Numbered from the stretch's first letter, positions 1 through 9,006 are shown. The stretch is 64,000 bases of DNA from an uncultured Lachnospiraceae bacterium (GCA_947589155.1 CANQBH010000003.1:1-64000), one strand, 5' to 3'. The notes: generated by a model from the sequence alone, not told the origin. Program-made: numbers and translations.

Positions 1-77
1 ACATTTTTCGTTGTATCTTTTTGAGTACCTTTTTGAAATATGATAAGATAGAAAAAAACGAACCCGGGAGACCTCCT

Positions 78-1172
78 ATGAAAGAACGAACCGACACCTT
101 TATTTACCGGCCGTCCGGCGCGGAATTTGAATATTTTACGGAAGACGCCATCCTCTACGATATCGAAACGACCGGCCTTTCGCCGCGGCGCGATCAGGTC
201 TACTGTATCGGCTGCTGTACAAGGCAGGGCGAAAATGTAACGTTCCGCCAGTTCTTCGCGGAAACACCGATGGAAGAAGAAGCCGTCCTGTCCGCCTTTG
301 CCGATCTGCTTTCACGCTATCCGGTCTGTATCACGTTTAACGGGATGCGCTTCGACGAGCCTTTCCTGCGCACACGCCTGAAACAATACAAAAAAACGAC
401 GGCCTTTCCCGCGCGCCACATCGACCTGTATAAAAACTGCCTTAGCATGAAGCGTCTCCTCGCCCTGCCTTCGCTGAAACAGAAATCGATCGAGCGGTTT
501 CTCGGGATCGACCGGCAGGACCGCTTTGGCGGCGGAGAACTGATCGAGGTCTATCATACATACACGAGGACAAAGGAGGAAGAACTGCTGCGCCTTTTGC
601 TCCTGCATAACGAAGAAGACGTCCGCTATATGGTGCCGCTCCTTCGCGTTCTTTCCTACCGCGCGCTTTCAAAAGCCGAGGTGCGCGTTTCTTCCTGTCA
701 GGTCGCAGGGCATACGGCGCTTGACGGCTCCAACGCGGAGGAACTTCTGATCGAAGGACGCCTGCCGTTCTCCCTGCCCGCGCCCGTCCGCATACAGGAG
801 CGTTTCGGCTATCTGATCCTCGAAAACGACAGGATCAAAGACAGCCTGCCGCTGCTTACCGGCACGCTCAGCCATTACCTTCCCGATTTCCGCCGCTACG
901 TCTATCTGCCCGACGAGGACATGGTCGTTTTGAAGGAAATGGCCGGCGCGATCCCCGCCGAACGCAAGGAGAAGGCGACCGCCGACAACTGCCGCCTGAA
1001 AAAAGAAGGCCGCTTCCTCCTGCTGCCGCCGGGCCTTTCCGTCACGTCCGACCTTCCGCTCTTTCAGACGGAGCGCAAAGAAAAACAGCAGTACGTTTTA
1101 TATACCGAAGAAACCATCGATCCGCTTTTCCTCTCGCGGTATCTGTCCGCCGTCCTTCACGCCTGCTGTTGA
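78..1172 (+). CDS. YprB-like DEDD-family exonuclease/RNase H-like protein
   Basis: This 364-residue protein carries a DEDD-type 3'-5' exonuclease fold. DIETTG lies at about residues 28-33 (Exo I), NGMRFDEPF near residue 95 (Exo II) and HNEEDV near residue 182 (Exo III). These are the acidic residues that bind two metal ions in this superfamily, and the order and spacing match the Firmicutes YprB group. The frame is open up to base 21 (TTG), but the ATG at 78 follows GGGAG with good spacing, so I place the start there. The C-terminal ~170 residues have no motif I recognise. It stands alone on the plus strand and converges on the PH-domain gene with 15 bases between them. The natural substrate of the family is unclear. 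Confidence 0.75.
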   Translation: MKERTDTFIYRPSGAEFEYFTEDAILYDIETTGLSPRRDQVYCIGCCTRQGENVTFRQFFAETPMEEEAVLSAFADLLSRYPVCITFNGMRFDEPFLRTRLKQYKKTTAFPARHIDLYKNCLSMKRLLALPSLKQKSIERFLGIDRQDRFGGGELIEVYHTYTRTKEEELLRLLLLHNEEDVRYMVPLLRVLSYRALSKAEVRVSSCQVAGHTALDGSNAEELLIEGRLPFSLPAPVRIQERFGYLILENDRIKDSLPLLTGTLSHYLPDFRRYVYLPDEDMVVLKEMAGAIPAERKEKATADNCRLKKEGRFLLLPPGLSVTSDLPLFQTERKEKQQYVLYTEETIDPLFLSRYLSAVLHACC

Positions 1173-1187
1173 TTTTCTCTTTTTCTT

Positions 1188-1808
1188 TTAACGGCCGCGG
1201 TATTTGGTACGGTAGCCGTGGTTTTCTTCCGGCCGCAGATCGTTCGGATACATCGTATCCGCGTAAATATCTGTCTGCAGATCGTTCACCATCTGGAACA
1301 CTTTTTCATAATCGCTGATATCCGTGATGGCAAACGGCGTCGTATTTCCTTCGTGCTGATGTCCGCAGACCAGCTGCACGTCGCCGACGCCCAAAAACTG
1401 GTCGAAAATGCCGCGGTGCAGCAGCACATGGGAAATATCCGTAAACGGTTTCATCTCATAGCGGTACGTCAAAATGCCGCCGCTGATATAAATGCCGCGG
1501 TCCGTGATCAGAAACGCCGTATTATGGTAGCGCCGCACGGAAAAGATCACGCCCGCCAGATAGAGCCAGACCGGCATGAGATGCAGTAAAAAAAATCCTC
1601 CCATCATCACCGTCATGGCGTTGACGCCGCTTTGGAAAGCGGGGATCATGAACGAAAGGTCAAGAACCAACCAGATCGCCGCAATGATCAGCAGCGGATT
1701 AAAGACCGTCTCCAGTAAAAAACACTTTTTGTTCGGTCTTCCTTCCCAGAGCACTTCTTCTCTGCCGGAGACCAGCGACCGAAGCCGCGTCTGTCCTTTT
1801 TGTTCCAT
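1188..1808 (-). CDS. Bacterial PH-domain membrane protein
   Basis: This 206-residue protein has two hydrophobic segments (about residues 33-55 and 65-90). They are followed by a bPH-type beta domain containing the typical stretches FLITDRGIYI and SHVLLHRGIFDQFLGVG. The N-terminal part before the first membrane segment, with EEVLWEGRPN, matches the start of many PH-domain membrane proteins. Bacterial PH-domain proteins are usually of unknown function, and I cannot assign one here. AAGGAG sits 8 bases before the ATG. It follows the cheR terminator on the same strand, so it is probably a separate unit or depends on read-through. Confidence 0.7.
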   Translation of the reverse strand: MEQKGQTRLRSLVSGREEVLWEGRPNKKCFLLETVFNPLLIIAAIWLVLDLSFMIPAFQSGVNAMTVMMGGFFLLHLMPVWLYLAGVIFSVRRYHNTAFLITDRGIYISGGILTYRYEMKPFTDISHVLLHRGIFDQFLGVGDVQLVCGHQHEGNTTPFAITDISDYEKVFQMVNDLQTDIYADTMYPNDLRPEENHGYRTKYRGR

Positions 1809-1825
1809 AAAACTCTCCTTACGAT

Positions 1826-1857
1826 GGAAAAAGGCGCATCAAGAGATACGCCCTTTT
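1826..1857 (-). terminator. Intrinsic terminator after cheR
   Basis: Directly after the cheR stop, the minus strand forms an 8-bp stem (GGCGTATC/GATGCGCC, one G-U pair) with a 4-base loop. It is followed by five T residues. It ends the flavoprotein-cmk-ispH-rpsA-cheR unit. Confidence 0.75.
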
Positions 1858-2637
1858 TTATACCTGATCCTTTTCATAGTAGAAAGAATATCTTCTTTTA
1901 TAGCCGAGTTCCTTATAGGAAGTCACCTGTTCCGTACTTCCGATAAAGAGGATCCCCGTCTCCTTCAGCGACTCCGCGAACTTGCGGTAGACCTCGGTCT
2001 TGGCCTCGTCCGTAAAGTAAATCAGAACGTTGCGGCAGACGATCAAATGATAATCCCTCGGATACGGATCCGCCAGAAGATTATGTTCTTTGAATTCCAC
2101 GCATTTCTTGACCTGCTCGGAGATCTGATAGGAATTGCCGATCTTCGTAAAGAACTTCTTTTTATATTCCGCGGGCACGTTAGCGATGCTCTTTTCGGAA
2201 TACAGGCCGACCTTTGCGGTCGCGATCACCTGCTTGTCGATGTCGGTCGCGTAGATCTTGATCTTGCTCAGGTCAAGATGTCGGGAGAGCGCCATGACAA
2301 GCGAATACGGCTCGTCTCCCGTCGAACACGCCGCGGACCAGATCCGCAGGTTCTTTCCGAATTTTTGGATCAGTTCCGGAATAAACTCCTTTTCGAGAAG
2401 TTCCCACTGCTCCGGATTGCGGTAAAACTCGGAGACGTTGATCGTCAGGAAGTTGACGAACTCCTCAAACGCCTTCTGATCGGTTTTTAGCAGTTTGACA
2501 TAACTGTCGTAGGTGGAACAATTGTTTTTCTTTATCAGCGAGTCGATACGACGCCGCATCTGCTTTTCTTTATAGGAACTTAAGTCGATCTTGGTCAGCT
2601 TGTAGATATCACTTTTGAATGCTTCGTAATTATCCAT
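1858..2637 (-). CDS. cheR: Chemoreceptor glutamate methyltransferase CheR
   Basis: CheR transfers methyl groups from S-adenosylmethionine to glutamates of chemoreceptors during adaptation. The 259-residue length is normal. The N-terminal helical domain is followed by the SAM-binding segment WSAACSTGDEPYSL near residue 98. Later come CRNVLIYFTDEAKTEVYRKF and FIGSTEQV, both typical of the family. It starts 21 bases after the rpsA stop with a CGAGG ribosome binding site and no room for a promoter. It therefore appears to be co-transcribed with a translation operon, far from the cheA-cheW-cheC-cheD cluster at the other end of the window. Confidence 0.93.
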   Translation of the reverse strand: MDNYEAFKSDIYKLTKIDLSSYKEKQMRRRIDSLIKKNNCSTYDSYVKLLKTDQKAFEEFVNFLTINVSEFYRNPEQWELLEKEFIPELIQKFGKNLRIWSAACSTGDEPYSLVMALSRHLDLSKIKIYATDIDKQVIATAKVGLYSEKSIANVPAEYKKKFFTKIGNSYQISEQVKKCVEFKEHNLLADPYPRDYHLIVCRNVLIYFTDEAKTEVYRKFAESLKETGILFIGSTEQVTSYKELGYKRRYSFYYEKDQV

Positions 2638-2658
2638 AACATAACCTCGGGATTGATT

Positions 2659-3792
2659 TTATTCTTCGTCCGCCATCTCGTCGGCAACGGCTTCCACGTC
2701 GACGTCCGCATACTCGGAATCGTCTTCTTCCGCCTCATCCGGCGTCAGCAGCGCCTTGATGCTGAGGCTGATCTTTTTGTCGTCCTCGCGGAACTCGACG
2801 ATCTTGGCTTCGATCTCCTGTCCGATGCTCAATACGTCGGAAGGCTTTTCCACATGCTCCCTTGCGATCTGGGAAACATGCAGGAGCGCATCGACGCCCG
2901 GCGCCAGTTCGACGAACGCGCCGAAATCGGTCATCCGCGCCACCTTGCCGGTCACGATCGTGCCGACGGCAAACCGGTCTGCGGCGTCCTTCCAAGGGTT
3001 GTCTTCCTCAAACTTCATGCTAAGCGCGATCTTCTTGTCGTTGATCTCTTTGATGAAGACTCTGACCGTCTGTCCGACGGAAAGCACCTTGCGCGGGTTC
3101 TCCACCCTGCCCCATGACATCTCAGAAATATGTAACAGGCCGTCGGCGCCGCCCAGATCGATGAACGCGCCAAAATCGGTGATATTCTTGACCGTCCCCT
3201 CGATCACGTCTCCGACGGCGATCCGTGCGAACAGTTCTTCGGAAAGCTTTTCTTTTTCAGCGACCAGAAGCTGCTTCCTGTCGCCGATGATACGTCTCCT
3301 GCGCGGATTGAACTCCGTGATCACGAAGGAGATCTCCTGTCCGTTGTATTTGCTCAGATCACGCTCGAACGTATCGGATACCAGACTCGCCGGAATGAAG
3401 ATCTTTGACTCCTCGATCACAACGCTGAGCCCGCCGTTTAAGACCTGCGCGACCTTTGCCGTCAGGACTTCGTGATTCTCATACGCTTCCTCCAGCCTCT
3501 TGTTGCCTTTCTCCGCCGCGAGGCGTTTGTAAGAAAGGAGCACCTGACCCTCGCCGTCATTGACTTTGATGACCATGGCGTCGATCTTATCGCCGACGGA
3601 AACGATCTTGGTCAGATCGACGTTGGCCTCGTTGGTATATTCATTGCGGTGGATGATCCCGTCAGACTTATATCCGATATCCACGGCGATCTCGTCCGGT
3701 TTCACATTGATCACGGTACCTTCAACCACTTCTCCGTTCCTTATCGTTTTAAATGATTCTTCCAGCATTTGTTCAAAACTCATTTCTGACAT
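2659..3792 (-). CDS. rpsA: Ribosomal protein S1-like protein with four S1 domains
   Basis: This 377-residue protein has four S1 RNA-binding repeats, at about residues 15-85, 100-170, 185-260 and 270-345. The third contains NITDFGAFIDLGGADGLLHI and the fourth RMTDFGAFVELAPGVDALLH. The tail is acidic (EEDDSEYADVDVEAVADEMA). This short form with four repeats is the usual Firmicutes version, whose role in translation is less essential than that of the six-repeat E. coli S1. GAGGAGG lies 10 bases before the chosen ATG at 3792. A second ATG at 3783 would give an ATGA overlap with ispH but is 19 bases from the ribosome binding site. The gene overlaps the ispH 3' end by 13 bases. Confidence 0.9.
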   Translation of the reverse strand: MSEMSFEQMLEESFKTIRNGEVVEGTVINVKPDEIAVDIGYKSDGIIHRNEYTNEANVDLTKIVSVGDKIDAMVIKVNDGEGQVLLSYKRLAAEKGNKRLEEAYENHEVLTAKVAQVLNGGLSVVIEESKIFIPASLVSDTFERDLSKYNGQEISFVITEFNPRRRRIIGDRKQLLVAEKEKLSEELFARIAVGDVIEGTVKNITDFGAFIDLGGADGLLHISEMSWGRVENPRKVLSVGQTVRVFIKEINDKKIALSMKFEEDNPWKDAADRFAVGTIVTGKVARMTDFGAFVELAPGVDALLHVSQIAREHVEKPSDVLSIGQEIEAKIVEFREDDKKISLSIKALLTPDEAEEDDSEYADVDVEAVADEMADEE

Positions 3793-4619
3793 ATCTTTTG
3801 AACCTCCTCAATAATTTTGTTTGGGGTGGAAGCCCCTGCGGTAATACCTACGTTGTCATAATCCTGAAGTACCGACAAATCGAGATCGTCCTTTGTCTGT
3901 ATATAGTAAGTATCTTCACATTCTTTTTTGCATATTTCAAACAGTTTCTGCGTGTTGGAACTGCTCTTCCCGCCGATCACGAGCATCGCGTCCACTTCTC
4001 CTGCGATCCTTGCAGCCTCCTTCTGTCGTTCCTCCGTCGCATTACAGATCGTGTTCAAAACAATTATATCATACCCTTTTTTTTCGATAATTTCAACTAA
4101 TTCTTGAAATTTCTTGTAGTTAAATGTCGTTTGCGAAACCAGACAGATCCGCCGGCCTTCGAGCGGCGGAAGATCCGCGGCGTCGCTGATCACGGCGTAG
4201 TTTTTCCCTTCGATCCATCCGATGATCCCCTGCACCTCGGGATGGCTCTCATTGCCCGCGATCCAGATGTCATACCCCTGTTTTGAATACTGCCGGACAT
4301 GGTCGTGGATCTTTTTTACAAACGGGCAGGTCGCATCCGCGATCGTAAATCCGGCGTTTTCGAGTTTCTCCAAGACAGCCTTGGAAACGCCGTGCGAGCG
4401 CAGGATGACGGTGCCGGGCGCATAGTCCGAAACATCGGCCGTCTCCGGCAGCACGCGAACGCCCCTTGCCTCAAGATCCGCCACGACTTCTTCATTATGT
4501 ATAATGGGGCCGTAAGTATAGATCGGCCCTTTTACGGTGCGCAGCTGTTCTTCCACCATATCCACCGCCCGCCTGACGCCGAAGCAGAAGCCCGCGCTCT
4601 TTGCCCGTGTTACGTTCAT
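3780..4619 (-). CDS. ispH: 4-hydroxy-3-methylbut-2-enyl diphosphate reductase IspH
   Basis: IspH makes IPP and DMAPP in the last step of the MEP isoprenoid pathway, using a [4Fe-4S] cluster. The three cluster cysteines are in AGFCFGVRRAV (about residue 12), DATCPFVKK (about 95) and NTICNATEERQ (about 186). The substrate-binding motifs IHNEEVV, RSHGVSK and GGKSSSNTQKL are all present. At 279 residues it has no fused S1 domain. The ATG at 4619 forms an ATGA overlap with the cmk stop, which is why I prefer it to the longer open frame reaching 4655. The partner pathway genes dxr and ispG lie 40 kb away in this window. Confidence 0.96.
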   Translation of the reverse strand: MNVTRAKSAGFCFGVRRAVDMVEEQLRTVKGPIYTYGPIIHNEEVVADLEARGVRVLPETADVSDYAPGTVILRSHGVSKAVLEKLENAGFTIADATCPFVKKIHDHVRQYSKQGYDIWIAGNESHPEVQGIIGWIEGKNYAVISDAADLPPLEGRRICLVSQTTFNYKKFQELVEIIEKKGYDIIVLNTICNATEERQKEAARIAGEVDAMLVIGGKSSSNTQKLFEICKKECEDTYYIQTKDDLDLSVLQDYDNVGITAGASTPNKIIEEVQKICQK

Positions 4620-5302
4620 CCGTTCTTCTCCTTTGTCTGTTCCGCGCTTTCGCACAGCGCCATGATCGCCGCGACCACCTCGTCGATCGTCATATCCGAC
4701 GAATCGAGAAGGTGCGCGTCTTTGGCCTGCCGCAGCGGCGAGATCTTTCGATTCATATCGCGTTCGTCGCGCTCGGCGATATCCCGCCGGATCTCCTCGA
4801 GATCGCAGTCGACGTTCTTTTCCCGCAATTCCTTAAAGCGGCGCTGCGCCCTCGTCTCCACGCTTGCCGTCAGATAGACTTTCACCTGCGCGTCCGGAAG
4901 CACGCACGTTCCGATATCCCGTCCGTCCATGATGACGTCGGTCTTTGCCGCTAGTTCCTTCTGCAGCGCCACAAGTTTTGTCCGAACACAGCCGTAGACG
5001 CTGATTGCGGAAGCCGTATTGCCCACTTCCTCGGTGCGGATCCTGCCCGTCACGTTCTCGCCGTTCAAGAGGATCTGCTGCTCCTTTCCTTCATAGGCGA
5101 GTTCTACCCTGATATCGCCGCAGGCTTCGGCTACCTTTTCCTCGTTTGCGGCGTCAATGCCGTGTGTCATGACATACAGCGCCATCGCCCGGTACATCGC
5201 TCCGGTGTCTACATAGATATAACCCAGTTTTTCCGCCAGCCGTTTGGCAATAGTGCTTTTTCCGGCGCCCGCCGGTCCGTCGATCGCTACGTTTCTTCCC
5301 AT
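4616..5302 (-). CDS. cmk: Cytidylate kinase
   Basis: Cmk phosphorylates CMP and dCMP to the diphosphates. This 228-residue protein has the P-loop GPAGAGKSTIAKRLAEKLG near residue 9. It also has YVDTGAMYRAM, the CMP-binding insert region, and MDGRDIGTCVLPDA with R-D-I-G contacts near residue 128. It sits between the flavoprotein gene (15 bases upstream) and ispH (4-base overlap). The cmk-ispH-rpsA arrangement is a widespread clostridial order. Confidence 0.96.
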   Translation of the reverse strand: MGRNVAIDGPAGAGKSTIAKRLAEKLGYIYVDTGAMYRAMALYVMTHGIDAANEEKVAEACGDIRVELAYEGKEQQILLNGENVTGRIRTEEVGNTASAISVYGCVRTKLVALQKELAAKTDVIMDGRDIGTCVLPDAQVKVYLTASVETRAQRRFKELREKNVDCDLEEIRRDIAERDERDMNRKISPLRQAKDAHLLDSSDMTIDEVVAAIMALCESAEQTKEKNG

Positions 5303-5317
5303 ACCGTTTCCCTACCT

Positions 5318-6544
5318 TTACCTTATGTTGATTCCTGCCAGATATCCCGTGGACCAGGCGATCTGCAGGTTAAATCCGCCGGTCAGCGCGTCCAGATCCA
5401 GAAGTTCTCCGGCAAAATACAGGCCGCGCACCCGTTTTGATTCCATTGTGGACGGATCGACTTCACGGACGTCTACGCCGCCCTGCGTGACGACCGCTTC
5501 GCTAAATCCCCTGCTGTCCGTGACCGTAAACGGAAAGTCCTTTAAGAAGGCGGCCATCCTCTGCCGTTCCGCTTTTGTGACGCCGCTGACTTCTTTTTGC
5601 GGATCCGTCTGCGTTAATTCTATCATAACATCCGTCATCTTGAAAGGCAGGAGATTCCGATACACCGTTTTGATCCGGTTCTTCGGGTGCTCCCGAAACT
5701 CCCGCAAAAGACGTTCGTTTATTTTTTCTTCCGAGAGGGCGGGCTTTAGGTCGATGGAGGCCCGCAGATGTCCCGGGAGGAAACGTCCCGCATAACTGCT
5801 CGCCGTAAGCACCAGCGGACCGGTGACGCCGAAATGCGTAAACATCATCTCCCCGAAACCGTCGTAGATCCTGTCTTTGTCCCGATACAGACGAAGCCGG
5901 ACGTTTTTCAGCGAAAGCCCCTGCATTGCCGTGATATACGGTTCTTCCGCCACAAGCGGCACGAGCGCCGGACGGCGCGGCGTCACATGATGCCCCGCCT
6001 TCTTCGCCAAACGGTAGCCGTCCCCTGTCGAACCGGTCAGTGGATAGGAGCAGCCGCCCGTAGCAAGAATGACATTGGCGCAGGCGATACGCTCTCCCGA
6101 CTCCAGCCTTACGCCGCAGACGATACCGTCGTCCAGCAGCAGTTCTTTGACGGCGCAGTTGAGACGGATCTCTACGCCCTGCTCCCTCATGCGCCTCTCC
6201 AGCGCGCGGATCACGTCGGAAGCGTGGCCGCTTGCGGGAAAAACCCTGTTTCCCCGCTCGATCTGATACGGCATCCCCGCCTGTTCAAAGAAATCCATGA
6301 CGGCTTCGTTGGAGAACGCGTAAAACGCGCTGTATAAGAACTTCGCGTTGCTGACGACCGCGCGCTGCGCTTCTTCTATGGGCGACGCATTGGTAAAATT
6401 GCACCGCCCCTTTCCCGTGATGTAGATCTTTTTGCCCAGTTTTTCATTTTTTTCCAGCAGCGTGACCTTCCGCCCCAGAGACGACGCGGCCACCGCCGCC
6501 ATCATACCGGCGGCGCCTCCGCCGACGATCAGCACGTCACACAT
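5318..6544 (-). CDS. BaiN/HI0933-family NAD(P)/FAD-dependent oxidoreductase
   Basis: This 408-residue flavoprotein has an N-terminal dinucleotide-binding motif, VLIVGGGAAGMMAAVAASSL. It is followed by KIYITGKGRCNFTNA (about residue 45), the signature of the HI0933/YhiN/BaiN group, and ends with GELLDLDALTGGFNLQIAWS. The reaction of this family is mostly unknown; one member acts in bile-acid metabolism. The frame is open to 6649, but the ATG at 6544 has GGGAGAGGAAA directly before it and starts at the FAD motif. That start overlaps the rpiR end by 8 bases. It is probably the first gene of the cmk-ispH-rpsA-cheR unit or a continuation from rpiR. Confidence 0.85.
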   Translation of the reverse strand: MCDVLIVGGGAAGMMAAVAASSLGRKVTLLEKNEKLGKKIYITGKGRCNFTNASPIEEAQRAVVSNAKFLYSAFYAFSNEAVMDFFEQAGMPYQIERGNRVFPASGHASDVIRALERRMREQGVEIRLNCAVKELLLDDGIVCGVRLESGERIACANVILATGGCSYPLTGSTGDGYRLAKKAGHHVTPRRPALVPLVAEEPYITAMQGLSLKNVRLRLYRDKDRIYDGFGEMMFTHFGVTGPLVLTASSYAGRFLPGHLRASIDLKPALSEEKINERLLREFREHPKNRIKTVYRNLLPFKMTDVMIELTQTDPQKEVSGVTKAERQRMAAFLKDFPFTVTDSRGFSEAVVTQGGVDVREVDPSTMESKRVRGLYFAGELLDLDALTGGFNLQIAWSTGYLAGINIR

Positions 6545-7463
6545 TTTCCTCTCCCAGCCGTGCATAGCGCATCCGGATCGAATCGTCCACGCGGTCGATC
6601 TCGTCTTTCTCATAAACCTGATAGTCGTCCCAGACTTCTTCCAGTTCATCCAGCGTCTTTGCCACGACGTCCTGCTTTTTCATGCAAAGCGCAACGATCA
6701 GCGCGTTGATGACGCTCAGAGGCGCGACCAGAGAATCCACGACGGACGCCATATCGCTCCTTGCGATCAGATTGCAGGAGGAATAGAGGTTCATCGGGGA
6801 ATGTACGCTGTCCGTCAGCGTAATGACCTTCGCGCTGCGGTTGTTCGCAAACTCCATCGCTTTTAGCGTGCGCATCGAATAGCGCGGGAAACTGATCCCG
6901 ATCATCACATCCTCGTCGGAGATATGGAGCATCTGTTCCATGATCTCGCTTGCGCTGCTGGTCTGCAAAAGCACCACATCCTCAAACATCAGATTCAGAT
7001 AAAATGCCAGAAACGACGCCAGCGGCGCACAGCTGCGGATACCGAGCACATAGATGCGGCGCGCCGAGAGGATGCTTTCGACTGCCTGTGAAAACACATA
7101 TTCATCCAGATCTTCCATCGTCTCCTTGATCTTGTCCGCATCGGAAGACAGGACGGAACGGAGGATGTCGTTCTTTTTGATCCTTCCGTACGACACTTCC
7201 GTCCGCGCCGCGGCGTTTAACTTGTGGCGGAGGTTTTCCTCCATCGCTTTCTGGAACTCCGGATAGCCTTTATAACCCAGCGCCATCGCAAACCGCACCA
7301 CCGTCGATTCGCTGACGCCCACCGCCTCGCCGAGTTTCGCCGCCGTCAAGAACGCCGCGCGGTCGTAATTGTCCGTGATATAGTTCGTCAGGAGTTTCTG
7401 CCCCTTGCTCATCGCCGGATAGCGTTCGTTCATTCTATGATTCAGATCGTTGCTGTTGCCCAT
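6537..7463 (-). CDS. MurR/RpiR-family transcriptional regulator
   Basis: This 308-residue regulator has the N-terminal RpiR helix-turn-helix (LTAAKLGEAVGVSESTVVRF, about residues 45-65). Its C-terminal SIS sugar-phosphate-binding domain contains RRIYVLGIRSCAPLASFLAF and ISFPRYSMRT. The family usually senses a phosphorylated sugar and controls nearby catabolic genes. I chose the ATG at 7463 rather than the TTG at 7541, because the longer N-terminus would run into the terminator of the upstream operon. It follows the decarboxylase operon terminator, so control of that operon is a reasonable but untested guess. Confidence 0.85.
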   Translation of the reverse strand: MGNSNDLNHRMNERYPAMSKGQKLLTNYITDNYDRAAFLTAAKLGEAVGVSESTVVRFAMALGYKGYPEFQKAMEENLRHKLNAAARTEVSYGRIKKNDILRSVLSSDADKIKETMEDLDEYVFSQAVESILSARRIYVLGIRSCAPLASFLAFYLNLMFEDVVLLQTSSASEIMEQMLHISDEDVMIGISFPRYSMRTLKAMEFANNRSAKVITLTDSVHSPMNLYSSCNLIARSDMASVVDSLVAPLSVINALIVALCMKKQDVVAKTLDELEEVWDDYQVYEKDEIDRVDDSIRMRYARLGEENV

Positions 7464-7499
7464 CAGATGTTCCCCGCTCTTATGATACAAAAATGATAC

Positions 7500-7546
7500 A
7501 AAAAATCCACCGGCGCAAAAGAAGATCCGCTTTTGCGCCAATGGAT
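7500..7546 (-). terminator. Strong intrinsic terminator after the decarboxylase operon
   Basis: On the minus strand, a 17-bp stem (two G-U pairs) closes an 8-base loop and is followed by six T residues. It lies 25 bases past the oadA stop and just before rpiR. Confidence 0.88.
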
Positions 7547-7571
7547 CCTGTTACTGCTTCCTCATCAGATC

Positions 7572-8990
7572 TCAAACCGGATAGGCTCCGTTTTTCTGAT
7601 CGGCGGCATTCGGATCGACCCCCGTCTGCTGCGCCTCCCGGTATTTGAAATATTCCGTTGCCACTTTCGGGAAGAGCGCATAGGTCAGGACGTCCTCATC
7701 CTGCTGCTTCCACTGCTTCATCTCCTCCTCGAACTTGGCCAGTCCCGGTTCCAGCAGATCCGCCGGACGGCAGGTGATCGCCTGATTCTTTTCCTCGCCC
7801 AGCACCTTGTCCACTACTTCCGGATCAAACGGCCGCACGGTCTGCCCGTACTTGCCAAGAAGGATGTCTTTTGTCTCCTTCGTCGCCACCTTGTAGCGCT
7901 CGCCCATCAGGACGTTAAAGACCGCCTGCGTACCGACGATCTGGGAAGACGGCGTGACAAGCGGCGGCTCGCCGAGATCCTTTCGCACGCGCGGCACTTC
8001 CGCAAGCACTTCGTCGTATTTGTCTTCCTTACCCTGCTCCTTCAACTGCGAGATCAGGTTGGAAAGCATACCGCCCGGCACCTGATAACGCAGGGTATTG
8101 ATGTTGACGCCGAGCACCTTTGGATTCAAGAGGCCGCTTGCAAGCGCTTCCTCGCGCATCGGACGGAAGTAATCGGCGATCTCCGCCAGAAGATCCTGGT
8201 CCAGTCCGGTGTCGTTTGGCGTCCCGCGGAACGCTTCGACCATGACTTCCGTCGCAGGCTGGCTCGTACCCAGCGCAAACGGCGACATCGCCGTGTCAAT
8301 GATATCGCATCCGTTTTCGACGGCTTTCATATAGGTCATGGAAGCCACGCCGGAAGTATAATGCGTATGCAGTTCCAGCGGCAGATCGGTCGCTTCTTTT
8401 AAGGCGCGCACCAGTTCTTCCGCCTTCTGCGGCACCAGCAGTCCCGCCATATCTTTGATACAGAGCGAATCCGCTCCCATATCTTCGATCTTTTTTGCCG
8501 TCTCCGTCCAATAGTCCAGTGTATAAGCGTCGCCCAGCGTATAGGAAAGCGCCACCTGCGCGTGCCCCTTTTCCTTGTTGCAGGCGCTGACCGCCGTCTG
8601 CAGATTGCGCACGTCGTTCAGGCAGTCGAAAATACGGATGATATCGATTCCGTTTGCAATGGATTTCTGCACGAAATATTCCACCACGTCGTCCGGATAA
8701 TGGTTATATCCGAGGATATTCTGTCCGCGGAACAGCATCTGCAGTTTTGTCTTTTTGAAACCGTCGCGCAGTTTGCGGAGACGGTTCCACGGATCCTCTT
8801 TTAAGAACCGCAAAGACGCGTCGAACGTCGCGCCGCCCCAACATTCCACCGCATGGAAGCCGACCTGATCCATCTTGTCGACGATCGGAAGCATCTGCTC
8901 CGTGGTCATACGGGTCGCAATGAGGGACTGATGCGCGTCCCTTAATATGGTCTCTGTAATCTTGACAGGTTTTTTTTCTGTTTCTGCCAT
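7572..8990 (-). CDS. oadA: Oxaloacetate decarboxylase alpha-type carboxyltransferase (5S-like)
   Basis: This 472-residue biotin-dependent carboxyltransferase acts on oxaloacetate/pyruvate. The TIM-barrel signature ILRDAHQSLIATRMTTEQML lies near residue 13. GGATFDASLRFLKEDPW and the metal-binding ELHTHYTSGVA follow. It lacks the C-terminal biotinyl domain found in many OadA proteins; a separate biotin protein is encoded two genes upstream. The frame runs to 9044, but the ATG at 8990 has AAGGAGG at the right distance. It is the last gene of the operon before the terminator. It could equally be called pyruvate carboxylase subunit B or the transcarboxylase 5S subunit. Confidence 0.9.
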   Translation of the reverse strand: MAETEKKPVKITETILRDAHQSLIATRMTTEQMLPIVDKMDQVGFHAVECWGGATFDASLRFLKEDPWNRLRKLRDGFKKTKLQMLFRGQNILGYNHYPDDVVEYFVQKSIANGIDIIRIFDCLNDVRNLQTAVSACNKEKGHAQVALSYTLGDAYTLDYWTETAKKIEDMGADSLCIKDMAGLLVPQKAEELVRALKEATDLPLELHTHYTSGVASMTYMKAVENGCDIIDTAMSPFALGTSQPATEVMVEAFRGTPNDTGLDQDLLAEIADYFRPMREEALASGLLNPKVLGVNINTLRYQVPGGMLSNLISQLKEQGKEDKYDEVLAEVPRVRKDLGEPPLVTPSSQIVGTQAVFNVLMGERYKVATKETKDILLGKYGQTVRPFDPEVVDKVLGEEKNQAITCRPADLLEPGLAKFEEEMKQWKQQDEDVLTYALFPKVATEYFKYREAQQTGVDPNAADQKNGAYPV

Positions 8991-9006
8991 AGCATCCTCC
9001 TTTATG

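Noticed and set aside
1576..2490. 304-residue plus-strand open frame
   Set aside because: It is antisense to cheR, which has a complete family match. The composition is Arg/Leu-rich noise with no ribosome binding site.
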